From MFAQ01 sp964429015 (GTDB taxonomy: Bacteria; Patescibacteriota; Microgenomatia; UBA1400; MFAQ01), in contig CAYSAM010000026.1 of NCBI GenBank assembly GCA_964429015.1, positions 1 to 8,650 of the forward strand: 8,650 nt of DNA. Direction: 5' to 3'. Below the pieces are notes generated by a model. The model saw only the letters and a list, made by a program, of their open reading frames with translations. It was not told the DNA's origin and did no database searches. This document shows positions 1 through 3,846 of this stretch, piece after piece (position 1 is the first letter of the stretch; each line of letters begins with the position of its first letter). Both the position numbers and the translations under genes were made by a program.

Positions 1-70
1 GAGTCGAACCTGTTATCCCAAAAGGGAATTAGTTTTCGAAACTAACGCATTACCGCCCTGCCCACCCTCC
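1..70 (-). tRNA. tRNA-Ser(CGA), 3' end cut off by window edge
   Basis: On the minus strand the sequence starts with acceptor strand GGAGGGT. It continues with a D-arm containing GG, then an anticodon stem TTAGT/ACTAA around the loop TTCGAAA, giving anticodon CGA (plus-strand bases 36-38). A long variable arm follows (TTCCC..GGGA) and then the start of the T-arm with GGTTCGA. The class II shape and the anticodon together identify a serine tRNA reading UCG. About 15-20 nt (end of T-arm, 3' acceptor strand) lie outside the window. A GIY-YIG endonuclease fragment ends 7 nt upstream on the same strand. Confidence 0.93.
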
Positions 71-77
71 AATGCAT

Positions 78-257
78 CTATTTTACTTTATCGACCAATA
101 AATTTGACAACCGCCTTTTTATATCTTTACTACCATCACTTGTTTTTAGGTATTTTTCTCGTGCGCGGGCGTCACTTTCTAGTAAATAAGCCTCATAACA
201 AACTAATACAACCGGAAGGAATTTTTTTGTTGAACTAACGCATGACCCTGTGCTCAT
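78..257 (-). pseudogene. GIY-YIG endonuclease, C-terminal fragment
   Basis: This open frame of 59 codons matches the second half of small GIY-YIG proteins (YhbQ/UPF0213 style). It shows an STKK..LP stretch, LVCYEAY carrying the conserved Glu (residue 22), the basic DARAREKYLKT helix, and a KRRL end. The first half, with the GIY and YIG strands, catalytic Tyr residues and Arg helix, is missing. Only 17 nt separate the upstream tRNA-Arg from the tRNA-like block in which this frame begins, so the lost half cannot be nearby. The only good start, ATG at 257, lies inside sequence resembling the 5' half of a tRNA-Ser (233-262). The stop is 7 nt before tRNA-Ser(CGA). Without the GIY-YIG half it should not cut DNA. 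I read it as a remnant of a tRNA-associated endonuclease gene; translation is uncertain. Confidence 0.7.
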
Positions 258-262
258 CCTCC
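233..262 (-). repeat. tRNA-Ser 5'-half-like remnant
   Basis: Read on the minus strand from 262, this block aligns with the 5' half of the intact tRNA-Ser(CGA) at 70. The acceptor strand GGAGG(A/G)T matches, as do a D-stem GCA/TGC with GGG in the loop and an identical 11-mer ATGCGTTAGTT running into the anticodon stem. Beyond it the sequence becomes GIY-YIG coding sequence and no 3' half is present. It is best read as a displaced or duplicated tRNA 5' half fused to the endonuclease fragment. The similarity was judged by eye and includes a few gaps. Confidence 0.55.
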
Positions 263-279
263 AAAGGAAATAGAAGTAT

Positions 280-356
280 TGGTGCGTCCGGCAGGATTTG
301 AACCTGCGACCCCCAGATCCGCAATCTGGTGCTCTATCCAACTGAGCTACGAACGC
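280..356 (-). tRNA. tRNA-Arg(GCG)
   Basis: The gene is a complete cloverleaf on the minus strand. The acceptor is GCGTTCG/CGGACGC and the D-arm contains AGCTCAGTTGGATAGAGC. The anticodon stem is CCAGA/TCTGG with loop TTGCGGA, giving anticodon GCG. The T-arm is GCAGG TTCAAAT CCTGC. Discriminator A is followed by an encoded CCA (280-282). It decodes CGU and CGC. Most bacteria use ACG (modified to ICG) here, so G34 is unusual and would not need adenosine deamination. Unlike the serine tRNAs in this window, it carries a genomic CCA. Confidence 0.95.
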
Positions 357-367
357 TTACAGGCTAT

Positions 368-373
368 ATTTTA
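368..373 (-). promoter_or_regulatory. -10 box for tRNA-Arg(GCG)
   Basis: TAAAAT on the minus strand matches TATAAT at 5 of 6 positions and ends 11 nt before the tRNA 5' end. No clear -35 was seen. Confidence 0.4.
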
Positions 374-382
374 CCCTAAAAA

Positions 383-877
383 CTACTCTAGGGGGACTTT
401 TTCACCTAACCATTTGGTGAATTTATCCATAGCAGTAGGTTCTGGCTCCATAAAGGGAACCACTTTGCTCATGTCGCTTTTTAGTTTTTCTTCAATTTCT
501 TTGGAAATAACGAACACTACATGCCACGGTGACTCGAATAAATTTATTCTTAACAATCTTGTTCCCCATTTGGTTTCTAGCCAAAAGTTGCTCATTTTTT
601 GATAGTCATAAAACTTGTTTACAGATCGTAAGCCCCAAGTAGTCATGGTATTTTTTGTTTTTAGTGGTTCTGTGCGATTCATGGCCCACATCATAAAAAC
701 CAATGCCCAAACGACAAAAACTGGCATTACACCTTCTATAAAAAAGAGGATGACGCTTACTAAAAAGGCGATAACGATTACAGAGCTATAAAATTCTTTG
801 GTCCAGACTTTGTGGGGGCGTTCGTAGGACTCCCATTCCATTATTGTTTTTTCGGTTATGTCGTTACTTTCAGGCAC
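383..877 (-). CDS. two-TM membrane protein of unknown function
   Basis: The protein has 164 residues and I do not recognise a named family. A short, acidic, Trp-containing N-terminus is followed by two hydrophobic helices (about 32-48 and 51-67) forming a tight hairpin. A soluble C-terminal part of about 95 residues is rich in aromatic and basic residues and ends in an acidic tail. No signal peptide or catalytic motif is visible. The likely topology is a membrane hairpin with both ends on the same side, probably cytoplasmic; this is inference. The chosen start is GTG at 877, because an extended -10 (TGC-TAAGAT) ends 5 nt before it. The in-frame ATG at codon 13 is an alternative. It lies alone between tRNA-Ser(ACT) and tRNA-Arg, and its stop is just upstream of the tRNA-Arg promoter. 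Confidence 0.8.
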   Translation of the reverse strand: MPESNDITEKTIMEWESYERPHKVWTKEFYSSVIVIAFLVSVILFFIEGVMPVFVVWALVFMMWAMNRTEPLKTKNTMTTWGLRSVNKFYDYQKMSNFWLETKWGTRLLRINLFESPWHVVFVISKEIEEKLKSDMSKVVPFMEPEPTAMDKFTKWLGEKVPLE

Positions 878-882
878 ATTTC

Positions 883-888
883 ATCTTA
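883..888 (-). promoter_or_regulatory. extended -10 for the two-TM protein gene
   Basis: TAAGAT preceded by TGC (TGN extension) ends 5 nt before the GTG start. The transcript would therefore start at or next to the start codon. Confidence 0.45.
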
Positions 889-910
889 GCACAAGGGGAT
901 AGTTTTTTTG

Positions 911-997
911 CGGAGAGGCAGGGATTCGAACCCTGGGTGAGTTTTACCTCACGGAAGTTTAGTAAACTTCTGCACTAGACCACTATGCGACCTCTCC
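911..997 (-). tRNA. tRNA-Ser with anticodon ACT
   Basis: The gene is a complete class II tRNA on the minus strand. The acceptor GGAGAGG/CCTCTCC has G as discriminator, and the D-arm has stem GCA/TGC with AGTGG in its loop. The anticodon stem is GAAGT/ACTTC with loop TTACTAA. A long variable arm (GTGAG/CTCAC) precedes the T-arm GGTTCGAATCC. The long arm and G73 are serine identity features. The anticodon is ACT (RC of 961-963), whereas AGU/AGC is normally read by GCT. A normal GCT gene exists at 1794. No structural defect is visible, so this looks like a functional gene with G34 changed to A. CCA is not encoded; CA follows the discriminator. Confidence 0.88.
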
Positions 998-1007
998 AAT
1001 AATGGTT

Positions 1008-1013
1008 ATTTTA
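1008..1013 (-). promoter_or_regulatory. extended -10 for tRNA-Ser(ACT)
   Basis: TGT-TAAAAT on the minus strand ends 10 nt before the tRNA 5' end. It is one half of a divergent tRNA promoter region (998-1053). Confidence 0.5.
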
Positions 1014-1037
1014 ACAGTTTTGAGGCTGATTGGGTGA

Positions 1038-1043
1038 TAAAAT
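1038..1043 (+). promoter_or_regulatory. extended -10 for tRNA-Ser(TGA)
   Basis: TGA-TAAAAT ends 10 nt before the tRNA 5' end. It has the same hexamer and spacing as the divergent promoter for tRNA-Ser(ACT). No convincing -35 is present. Confidence 0.5.
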
Positions 1044-1053
1044 ATTAAGGAAT

Positions 1054-1137
1054 GGAGAGTTGGCCGAGCGGTTCATGGCGCAAGTCTTGAAAACTTGTGG
1101 GCGCAAGCCCTCAGAGGTTCGAATCCTCTACTCTCCG
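1054..1137 (+). tRNA. tRNA-Ser(TGA)
   Basis: The acceptor is GGAGAGT/ACTCTCC with discriminator G. The D-arm contains GGCCGAGCGGTT. The anticodon stem CAAGT/ACTTG encloses loop CTTGAAA, giving anticodon TGA. A long variable arm (GGGC..GCCC) and T-arm GGTTCGAATCC follow. It reads UCA and, with modification, other UCN codons. The discriminator is followed by CA and then a short T-run and AT-rich stretch that may help end transcription. Confidence 0.96.
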
Positions 1138-1151
1138 CATTTTTATAAACA

Positions 1152-1180
1152 TTGACATTTAATTCGGGTTTTGTTAGTGT
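1152..1180 (+). promoter_or_regulatory. promoter of first LAGLIDADG-like ORF, repeated at 3326
   Basis: The -35 is TTGACA (1152-1157). A 17-nt spacer follows, and then TAGTGT (1175-1180) with a TGT extension. The 16-mer ATTCGGGTTTTGTTAG (1162-1177) is identical to 3336-3351 before the second LAGLIDADG-like ORF. Only 5 nt separate the -10 from ATG 1186, so the mRNA should be leaderless. Confidence 0.65.
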
Positions 1181-1185
1181 TAATT

Positions 1186-1725
1186 ATGAGAGATATAGAT
1201 TCTGTGCTGAAAGCTCAAGAATTATACAGAAACGGGTATTCGGTAGCAGAGATTTCTAGAAAACTCAAGAAATGTAGCAGTAATGTTAGTCGTTGGTGTA
1301 GGAAGGCTGTAGAAAACGATGTAGGTAGAAAACTTACTATACAAGACATTAAACGTAAGTACTGGTTTGATTTTGATAAGGTTGATATTGGTAGTTTGAG
1401 TATTGAAAGATGTCGATTATTTTTGTCTATCCTTTATTGGTGTGAAGGGGCAAAATATCCTGCTAGTGGTGAGTTGGCTTTTACAAGTAGTGATGAAAAA
1501 ATGCAGCGAGTTTTTATAAAACTTATGAGAAAATCTTATTCTGAAGAAATCGAAGAAAGTAAGTTTAGAGTTGTATTGCAAGTTCCTGATATTTGTGATG
1601 TTGAAAAAATAAAAGTTCATTGGTCTAAATTGCTTAATATTCCTCTGACACAGTTTTATAAACCTTATATGACAAAAACTAGGGGAAGTAGATATAGAAA
1701 TACATACAGAGGACTTGTGGTTTGA
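1186..1725 (+). CDS. HTH + LAGLIDADG-like endonuclease, C-terminus frameshifted
   Basis: As read, the protein has 179 residues. Residues about 5-38 look like a helix-turn-helix (NGYSVAEISRKLK..SSNVSRWCRK). From about residue 80 comes a LAGLIDADG-like core with helix ILYWCEGAK, a short FTSSD strand region, and the VHWSKLLNIPLTQFYKPY segment typical of this bacterial group. The core aligns along its length with the ORF at 3361, which lacks the HTH. The frame stops at TGA 1723-1725 right after GLVV. The same protein clearly continues in the -1 frame (1722-1808), so one T has probably been lost from a T-run. ATG 1186 is preferred over TTG 1171 because the upstream start lies inside the predicted promoter. 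Likely role: site-specific DNA endonuclease or DNA-binding selfish gene, with tRNA-Ser(GCT) immediately downstream. Activity is not shown. Confidence 0.7.
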   Translation: MRDIDSVLKAQELYRNGYSVAEISRKLKKCSSNVSRWCRKAVENDVGRKLTIQDIKRKYWFDFDKVDIGSLSIERCRLFLSILYWCEGAKYPASGELAFTSSDEKMQRVFIKLMRKSYSEEIEESKFRVVLQVPDICDVEKIKVHWSKLLNIPLTQFYKPYMTKTRGSRYRNTYRGLVV

Positions 1726-1808
1726 GGTATCACGATTATCGGATTCTATTGAGGATAATGGGGACGTATAATCGAGTAGTTAAACAAATAATTGGAGGCG
1801 TCGTCTAG
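1722..1808 (+). pseudogene. out-of-frame C-terminal tail of the first LAGLIDADG-like ORF
   Basis: Shifting to the -1 frame at 1722 gives LRYHDYRILL and on to IIGGVV before TAG at 1806-1808. With the shift, GLVV-LRYH lines up without a gap with GTVK-LRYA of the second ORF, and both end in GGV. The restored protein would be about 207 residues. Its last four codons and stop lie inside tRNA-Ser(GCT) (from 1794). Causes could be a real one-base deletion, a sequencing error, or a -1 slip at GGTTTGA. Confidence 0.72.
1767..1772 (+). promoter_or_regulatory. -10 box for tRNA-Ser(GCT)
   Basis: A perfect TATAAT sits 21 nt before the tRNA, inside the frameshifted tail of the endonuclease ORF. It would let the tRNA, and mazG behind it, be transcribed independently of that ORF. 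Confidence 0.45.
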
Positions 1809-1877
1809 TGGTTATGACACGAGTTTGCTAAACTCGGACTCGAAAGAGTCTCGTGGGTTCGAATCCCACCGCCTCCG
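1794..1877 (+). tRNA. tRNA-Ser(GCT)
   Basis: The acceptor is GGAGGCG/CGCCTCC with discriminator G. The D-arm contains CTAGTGGTTA. The anticodon stem CGAGT/ACTCG encloses loop TTGCTAA, giving anticodon GCT. The variable arm is GACTC..GAGTC and the T-arm GGTTCGAATCC. It reads AGC and AGU. CA follows the discriminator, so CCA must be added after transcription. The last codons and stop of the upstream endonuclease ORF fall in its first 15 nt, and mazG starts 5 nt after its discriminator base. Confidence 0.97.
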
Positions 1878-1882
1878 CATTT

Positions 1883-2197
1883 ATGAAAAAAACAATTGGA
1901 GAGCTTCAAGAATATATAAAGAAAGTAAATTTGGAGCGAGGTTTTGAAGATACTACAGTACCAGAGTTGTTTATGTATTTGTCTGAAGAGGTTGGAGAAG
2001 TGGCAAAAGCAGCAAGGCAAGTGACAAAAATGCATACGGATAGCAATTCTGAAAAGTTTGAACTTGCTCATGAGATGGCAGACGTGCTGAGTTACTTATT
2101 AGATTTGGCGAACAGATTTGATGTGGATTTGGAGAAAGCTTTTTGGGAAAAAGAAGAAATAAACAATAAAAGGACTTGGAGTAAAAAGGGAGTTTAG
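1883..2197 (+). CDS. MazG-like nucleotide pyrophosphohydrolase
   Basis: The protein has 104 residues and is a single all-alpha MazG-type domain. Such enzymes hydrolyse (d)NTPs to monophosphate and pyrophosphate for pool cleaning. The metal-binding motifs are visible: EEVGE (residues 35-39) and, after a basic loop, E64-M-A-D67 within HEMADVLSYLLDLA. This single-domain length is typical of the short MazG-like or dCTPase-like enzymes rather than two-domain MazG; substrate preference cannot be read. ATG 1883 is the start because upstream codons in frame lie inside the tRNA. It begins 5 nt after tRNA-Ser(GCT) with no ribosome binding site. The mRNA 5' end is therefore probably made by tRNA 3' processing, giving a leaderless message. 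Its stop overlaps the stop of the convergent lycopene-cyclase-domain gene by 4 nt. Confidence 0.9.
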   Translation: MKKTIGELQEYIKKVNLERGFEDTTVPELFMYLSEEVGEVAKAARQVTKMHTDSNSEKFELAHEMADVLSYLLDLANRFDVDLEKAFWEKEEINNKRTWSKKGV

Positions 2198-2493
2198 ATT
2201 TTTATGAGTTTGGAAATTGTTTTGTAAAAACTAATTGAAGAGTAGGGAATGATTACAAAAAAGAGATATTCTTCTGTAGGAAGATTGAGATATGTTGGTC
2301 CTATTAGAAAGTTACTATTAAATGCCCAGTGTCCCTGTTTTACAGCATAGAAATCCCAAGTTAGACCAAAAATTAAATAACTTAGAGAAAACAAAAGAGC
2401 ACTTTTGAGATTGGGATAGACTTTGATTTTGAAGTAAGCGTTGGCTGTGAGGAAGAATAAATATACTGAGAGTAATATTTGGAAGTAAGTCAT
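2194..2493 (-). CDS. lycopene cyclase domain membrane protein
   Basis: The protein has 99 residues with three hydrophobic helices (about 1-19, 32-50, 75-95). It carries the signature of the heterodimeric-type lycopene cyclase domain (CrtYc/CrtYd, CarR): TWDFYAVKQGHWAFN, then GP and NLPTEEYLFF with the conserved acidic pair. In Actinobacteria two such domains together close lycopene ends into rings. Here there is one domain and no carotenoid gene in view, so partner and substrate are unknown. An isoprenoid-related membrane role is only a guess. ATG 2493 is used; the GTG one codon upstream is the alternative. A TGT-TAAGAT box ends 7 nt before ATG. The gene overlaps mazG tail to tail by 4 nt. 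Confidence 0.85.
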   Translation of the reverse strand: MTYFQILLSVYLFFLTANAYFKIKVYPNLKSALLFSLSYLIFGLTWDFYAVKQGHWAFNSNFLIGPTYLNLPTEEYLFFVIIPYSSISFYKTISKLIKI

Positions 2494-2500
2494 CACATTT

Positions 2501-2506
2501 ATCTTA
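2501..2506 (-). promoter_or_regulatory. extended -10 for lycopene cyclase domain gene
   Basis: TGT-TAAGAT on the minus strand ends 7 nt before ATG 2493. It is part of a short divergent promoter region (2494-2572) shared with the HAD hydrolase gene. Confidence 0.5.
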
Positions 2507-2557
2507 ACAAAGGTGTTTCTGTCTGTTTTGACTAGAGTGTTTTTCTCTTGGTGGTAG

Positions 2558-2563
2558 TAGAAT
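2558..2563 (+). promoter_or_regulatory. -10 box for HAD hydrolase gene
   Basis: TAGAAT (5 of 6 to consensus) ends 9 nt before ATG 2573. The in-frame GTG at 2564 would lie upstream of the predicted transcription start, which decides for the ATG. No correctly spaced -35 is seen. Confidence 0.45.
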
Positions 2564-2572
2564 GTGGGAACA

Positions 2573-3325
2573 ATGGAAAAATTTCAGGACAGATTTTTCG
2601 AAGAGAAGAGGGAGTTGTTGAAGAGCTTGGGGATTAAAGCGATACTTTTTGATTTTGATGATACTTTGATTTATACCCAAGAATTGTTTATTAAATATAT
2701 GGATGAATATATTGAGGTGGTGGCATTGGAAACAGGACTAGATAGAAAAGTTGTAAGAGAAGACGTGGAAAGACTAAATGATGAGGAATATAAACAAATG
2801 GGAGTTAATCCAGAGCGATGGTGTGTGGTGGCCGAAAGAATGGCGAGGGAAAGAGAGGGGTATGGTGAAAGTGCAATAAGAAACTTATATGTACTTGGAA
2901 AGATTTATACAGACGAGCCGAGAGTAAAAGAGGGCGCAAGGGCAGTACTGCAGATACTTAGTGATATGGGAATAAAAATGGGGATGGTGACGCATGCTAA
3001 TGTAGATTGGACTTGGAGAAAAATGGCCAAAGTAAAGATGGTGGACTTTTTTGATGCCATTGTGATTGCCGATGAGAACAAACACAAAGGAGTTGAACAC
3101 TGGCTTTCGGTAATGGAAGAGTTGGGAGTTACACCTGAAGAGTGCTTGGTGATTGGAGATAGTTTGGGGGGAGATATTATTCCCACAGCTAAAGTGGGGG
3201 CGAGAACAATGTGGCTTCACACCGGCTCTAGTTGGTCGATGTACAGGACCGGAGAGATTCCAGAGAGTACAGTTCATTTGGATCAGATAAATCAGGTTCT
3301 ATCAGCTTTGGAAGAGTTGAGGTAG
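2573..3325 (+). CDS. HAD-superfamily phosphatase (HAD-IA type)
   Basis: The protein has 250 residues, the usual length for a HAD hydrolase with a helical C1 cap. Motif I is ILFDFDDTL, with the nucleophile Asp27 and acid/base Asp29. A helical cap follows (about 33-115). Motif II is MVTHAN with Thr140, motif III a Lys in ENKHKG (170-172), and motif IV VIGDSLGGD with Asp196 and Asp201 for Mg2+. All catalytic positions are intact, so it should be an active phosphomonoesterase of the phosphoglycolate phosphatase/5'-nucleotidase-like group. Its substrate cannot be told. It is cytosolic, with no signal or TM segment. It is transcribed divergently from the lycopene-cyclase-domain gene. The promoter of the second LAGLIDADG-like ORF begins 1 nt after its stop. 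Confidence 0.9.
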   Translation: MEKFQDRFFEEKRELLKSLGIKAILFDFDDTLIYTQELFIKYMDEYIEVVALETGLDRKVVREDVERLNDEEYKQMGVNPERWCVVAERMAREREGYGESAIRNLYVLGKIYTDEPRVKEGARAVLQILSDMGIKMGMVTHANVDWTWRKMAKVKMVDFFDAIVIADENKHKGVEHWLSVMEELGVTPEECLVIGDSLGGDIIPTAKVGARTMWLHTGSSWSMYRTGEIPESTVHLDQINQVLSALEELR

Positions 3326-3354
3326 TTGATATTTTATTCGGGTTTTGTTAGGAT
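3326..3354 (+). promoter_or_regulatory. promoter of second LAGLIDADG-like ORF, copy of 1152-1180
   Basis: TTGATA (3326-3331), a 17-nt spacer, then TAGGAT (3349-3354) with a TGT extension. The spacer block ATTCGGGTTTTGTTAG is identical to that at 1162. The gap to ATG 3361 is 6 nt, which puts the predicted transcription start on the A of ATG. Confidence 0.68.
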
Positions 3355-3360
3355 TAAATT

Positions 3361-3828
3361 ATGAAGTTTGGAGTTAAAGAATTAAAGCTTCTAGGTGCAT
3401 CTCTTTATCTTTGTGAAGGTACCAAGCTAAGGACTTTGGGAAACGGTAGGAAAATTTATTCTATAGAATTTACAAACAATGACCCTCGAACTATACAAAT
3501 ATTTTTGAAGTTTCTTAGAAAAATAATCAAACCTGTTGAGTCTAGAGTGAAAGTTCAACTGTTTATTTATCCAGATTTAGATGAGGTGTTTGTGGCGAAA
3601 TACTGGCAAAAAGTAACAAAAATTCCAAAAAGTAGGTTCAACAAGACCATTTGTTTAAAGGGAAATAACTCAAAAGGCAGACATAGTCCTTTTGGAACCG
3701 TTAAATTGAGATACGCGCACAAGGAGCATTTTTTGGTACTTCAAAGTATAATAGACGAGGTATTTGGAGGAGTACGGATATCTACGATATCCTCTCCTCC
3801 TCGCTTCGCAAACCCACGAATTTCTTAA
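3361..3828 (+). CDS. LAGLIDADG-like endonuclease, no HTH
   Basis: The protein has 155 residues. The LAGLIDADG-like helix LLGASLYLCEGTK (about residues 10-22) ends in the acidic Glu expected for metal binding. It is followed by IEFTNNDPRTIQIFLKFLRK, a VQLFIYPDLDE strand, KYWQKVTKIPKSRFNK, and GTVKLRYAHKE. The order matches the ORF at 1186, but the N-terminal HTH is absent. Up to GGV (codons 136-138) it parallels that relative. The last 17 residues (RISTISSPPRFANPRIS) come from the hairpin-bearing insert at 3766-3846 and look non-native. Without the insert the frame would end at TAG 3859-3861 inside tRNA-Ser(GGA), giving about 139 residues. Likely a single-motif endonuclease acting as a dimer and tied to the tRNA-Ser gene downstream. 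This is inference from motif and position. Confidence 0.72.
   Translation: MKFGVKELKLLGASLYLCEGTKLRTLGNGRKIYSIEFTNNDPRTIQIFLKFLRKIIKPVESRVKVQLFIYPDLDEVFVAKYWQKVTKIPKSRFNKTICLKGNNSKGRHSPFGTVKLRYAHKEHFLVLQSIIDEVFGGVRISTISSPPRFANPRIS
3766..3800 (+). other. compound hairpin mimicking the tRNA-Ser acceptor stem
   Basis: The outer stem GGAGGAG (3766-3772) / CTCCTCC (3794-3800) equals the 7-bp acceptor stem of tRNA-Ser(GGA). The inner stem GGATATC/GATATCC (3776-3782/3786-3792) closes on a TAC loop. CTCCTCC could instead pair with the true tRNA 5' strand at 3847-3853, so the two pairings exclude each other. Confidence 0.6.
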
Positions 3829-3840
3829 TTCGAGGTTTGC
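3808..3840 (+). other. second hairpin of the insert
   Basis: GCAAACC (3808-3814) pairs with GGTTTGC (3834-3840), and CGAATT (3817-3822) with AATTCG (3827-3832) around the loop TCTT. No T-run follows, so it is not an ordinary intrinsic terminator. Confidence 0.6.
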
Positions 3841-3846
3841 TAACTC

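Larger units (their letters stand above)
3766..3846 (+). repeat. 81-nt insert repeating the tRNA-Ser(GGA) 5' end, with two hairpins
   Basis: GGAGGAGT at 3766-3773 is repeated exactly at 3847-3854, the start of tRNA-Ser(GGA). CGGATA follows both copies (one extra A in the first). The 81 nt between the copy starts hold a compound hairpin at 3766-3800 and another at 3808-3840. The layout looks like a small insertion with duplicated target, or a collapsed second tRNA copy. Confidence 0.65.

Noticed and set aside
1..262. Group I intron inside tRNA-Ser with a GIY-YIG endonuclease
   Set aside because: The downstream tRNA is continuous through its anticodon loop, the region is too short for a group I core, and the upstream block lacks a matching 3' exon.
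279..602. Plus-strand open frame over tRNA-Arg and the membrane protein
   Set aside because: It begins as translated tRNA and continues antisense to the membrane protein gene. No protein-like features.
1171..1185. TTG 1171 as start of the first LAGLIDADG-like ORF
   Set aside because: It lies inside the predicted -10 region. ATG 1186 matches the position of ATG in the related ORF relative to the shared promoter.
1853..1882. Longer N-terminus for the MazG-like protein
   Set aside because: Those codons are the 3' part of tRNA-Ser(GCT), and MazG similarity begins at the ATG at 1883.
2564..2572. GTG 2564 as start of the HAD protein
   Set aside because: It overlaps the region between the -10 box and the expected transcript start. 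ATG 2573 is the better start.
2885..3277. Long antisense open frame across the HAD gene
   Set aside because: It is an out-of-frame shadow of a clearly functional HAD gene. Its translation is Cys/His/Pro-rich without domain character.
3808..3840. Intrinsic terminator after the second LAGLIDADG-like ORF
   Set aside because: The hairpin is real but no T-run follows, and a tRNA starts 7 nt later.
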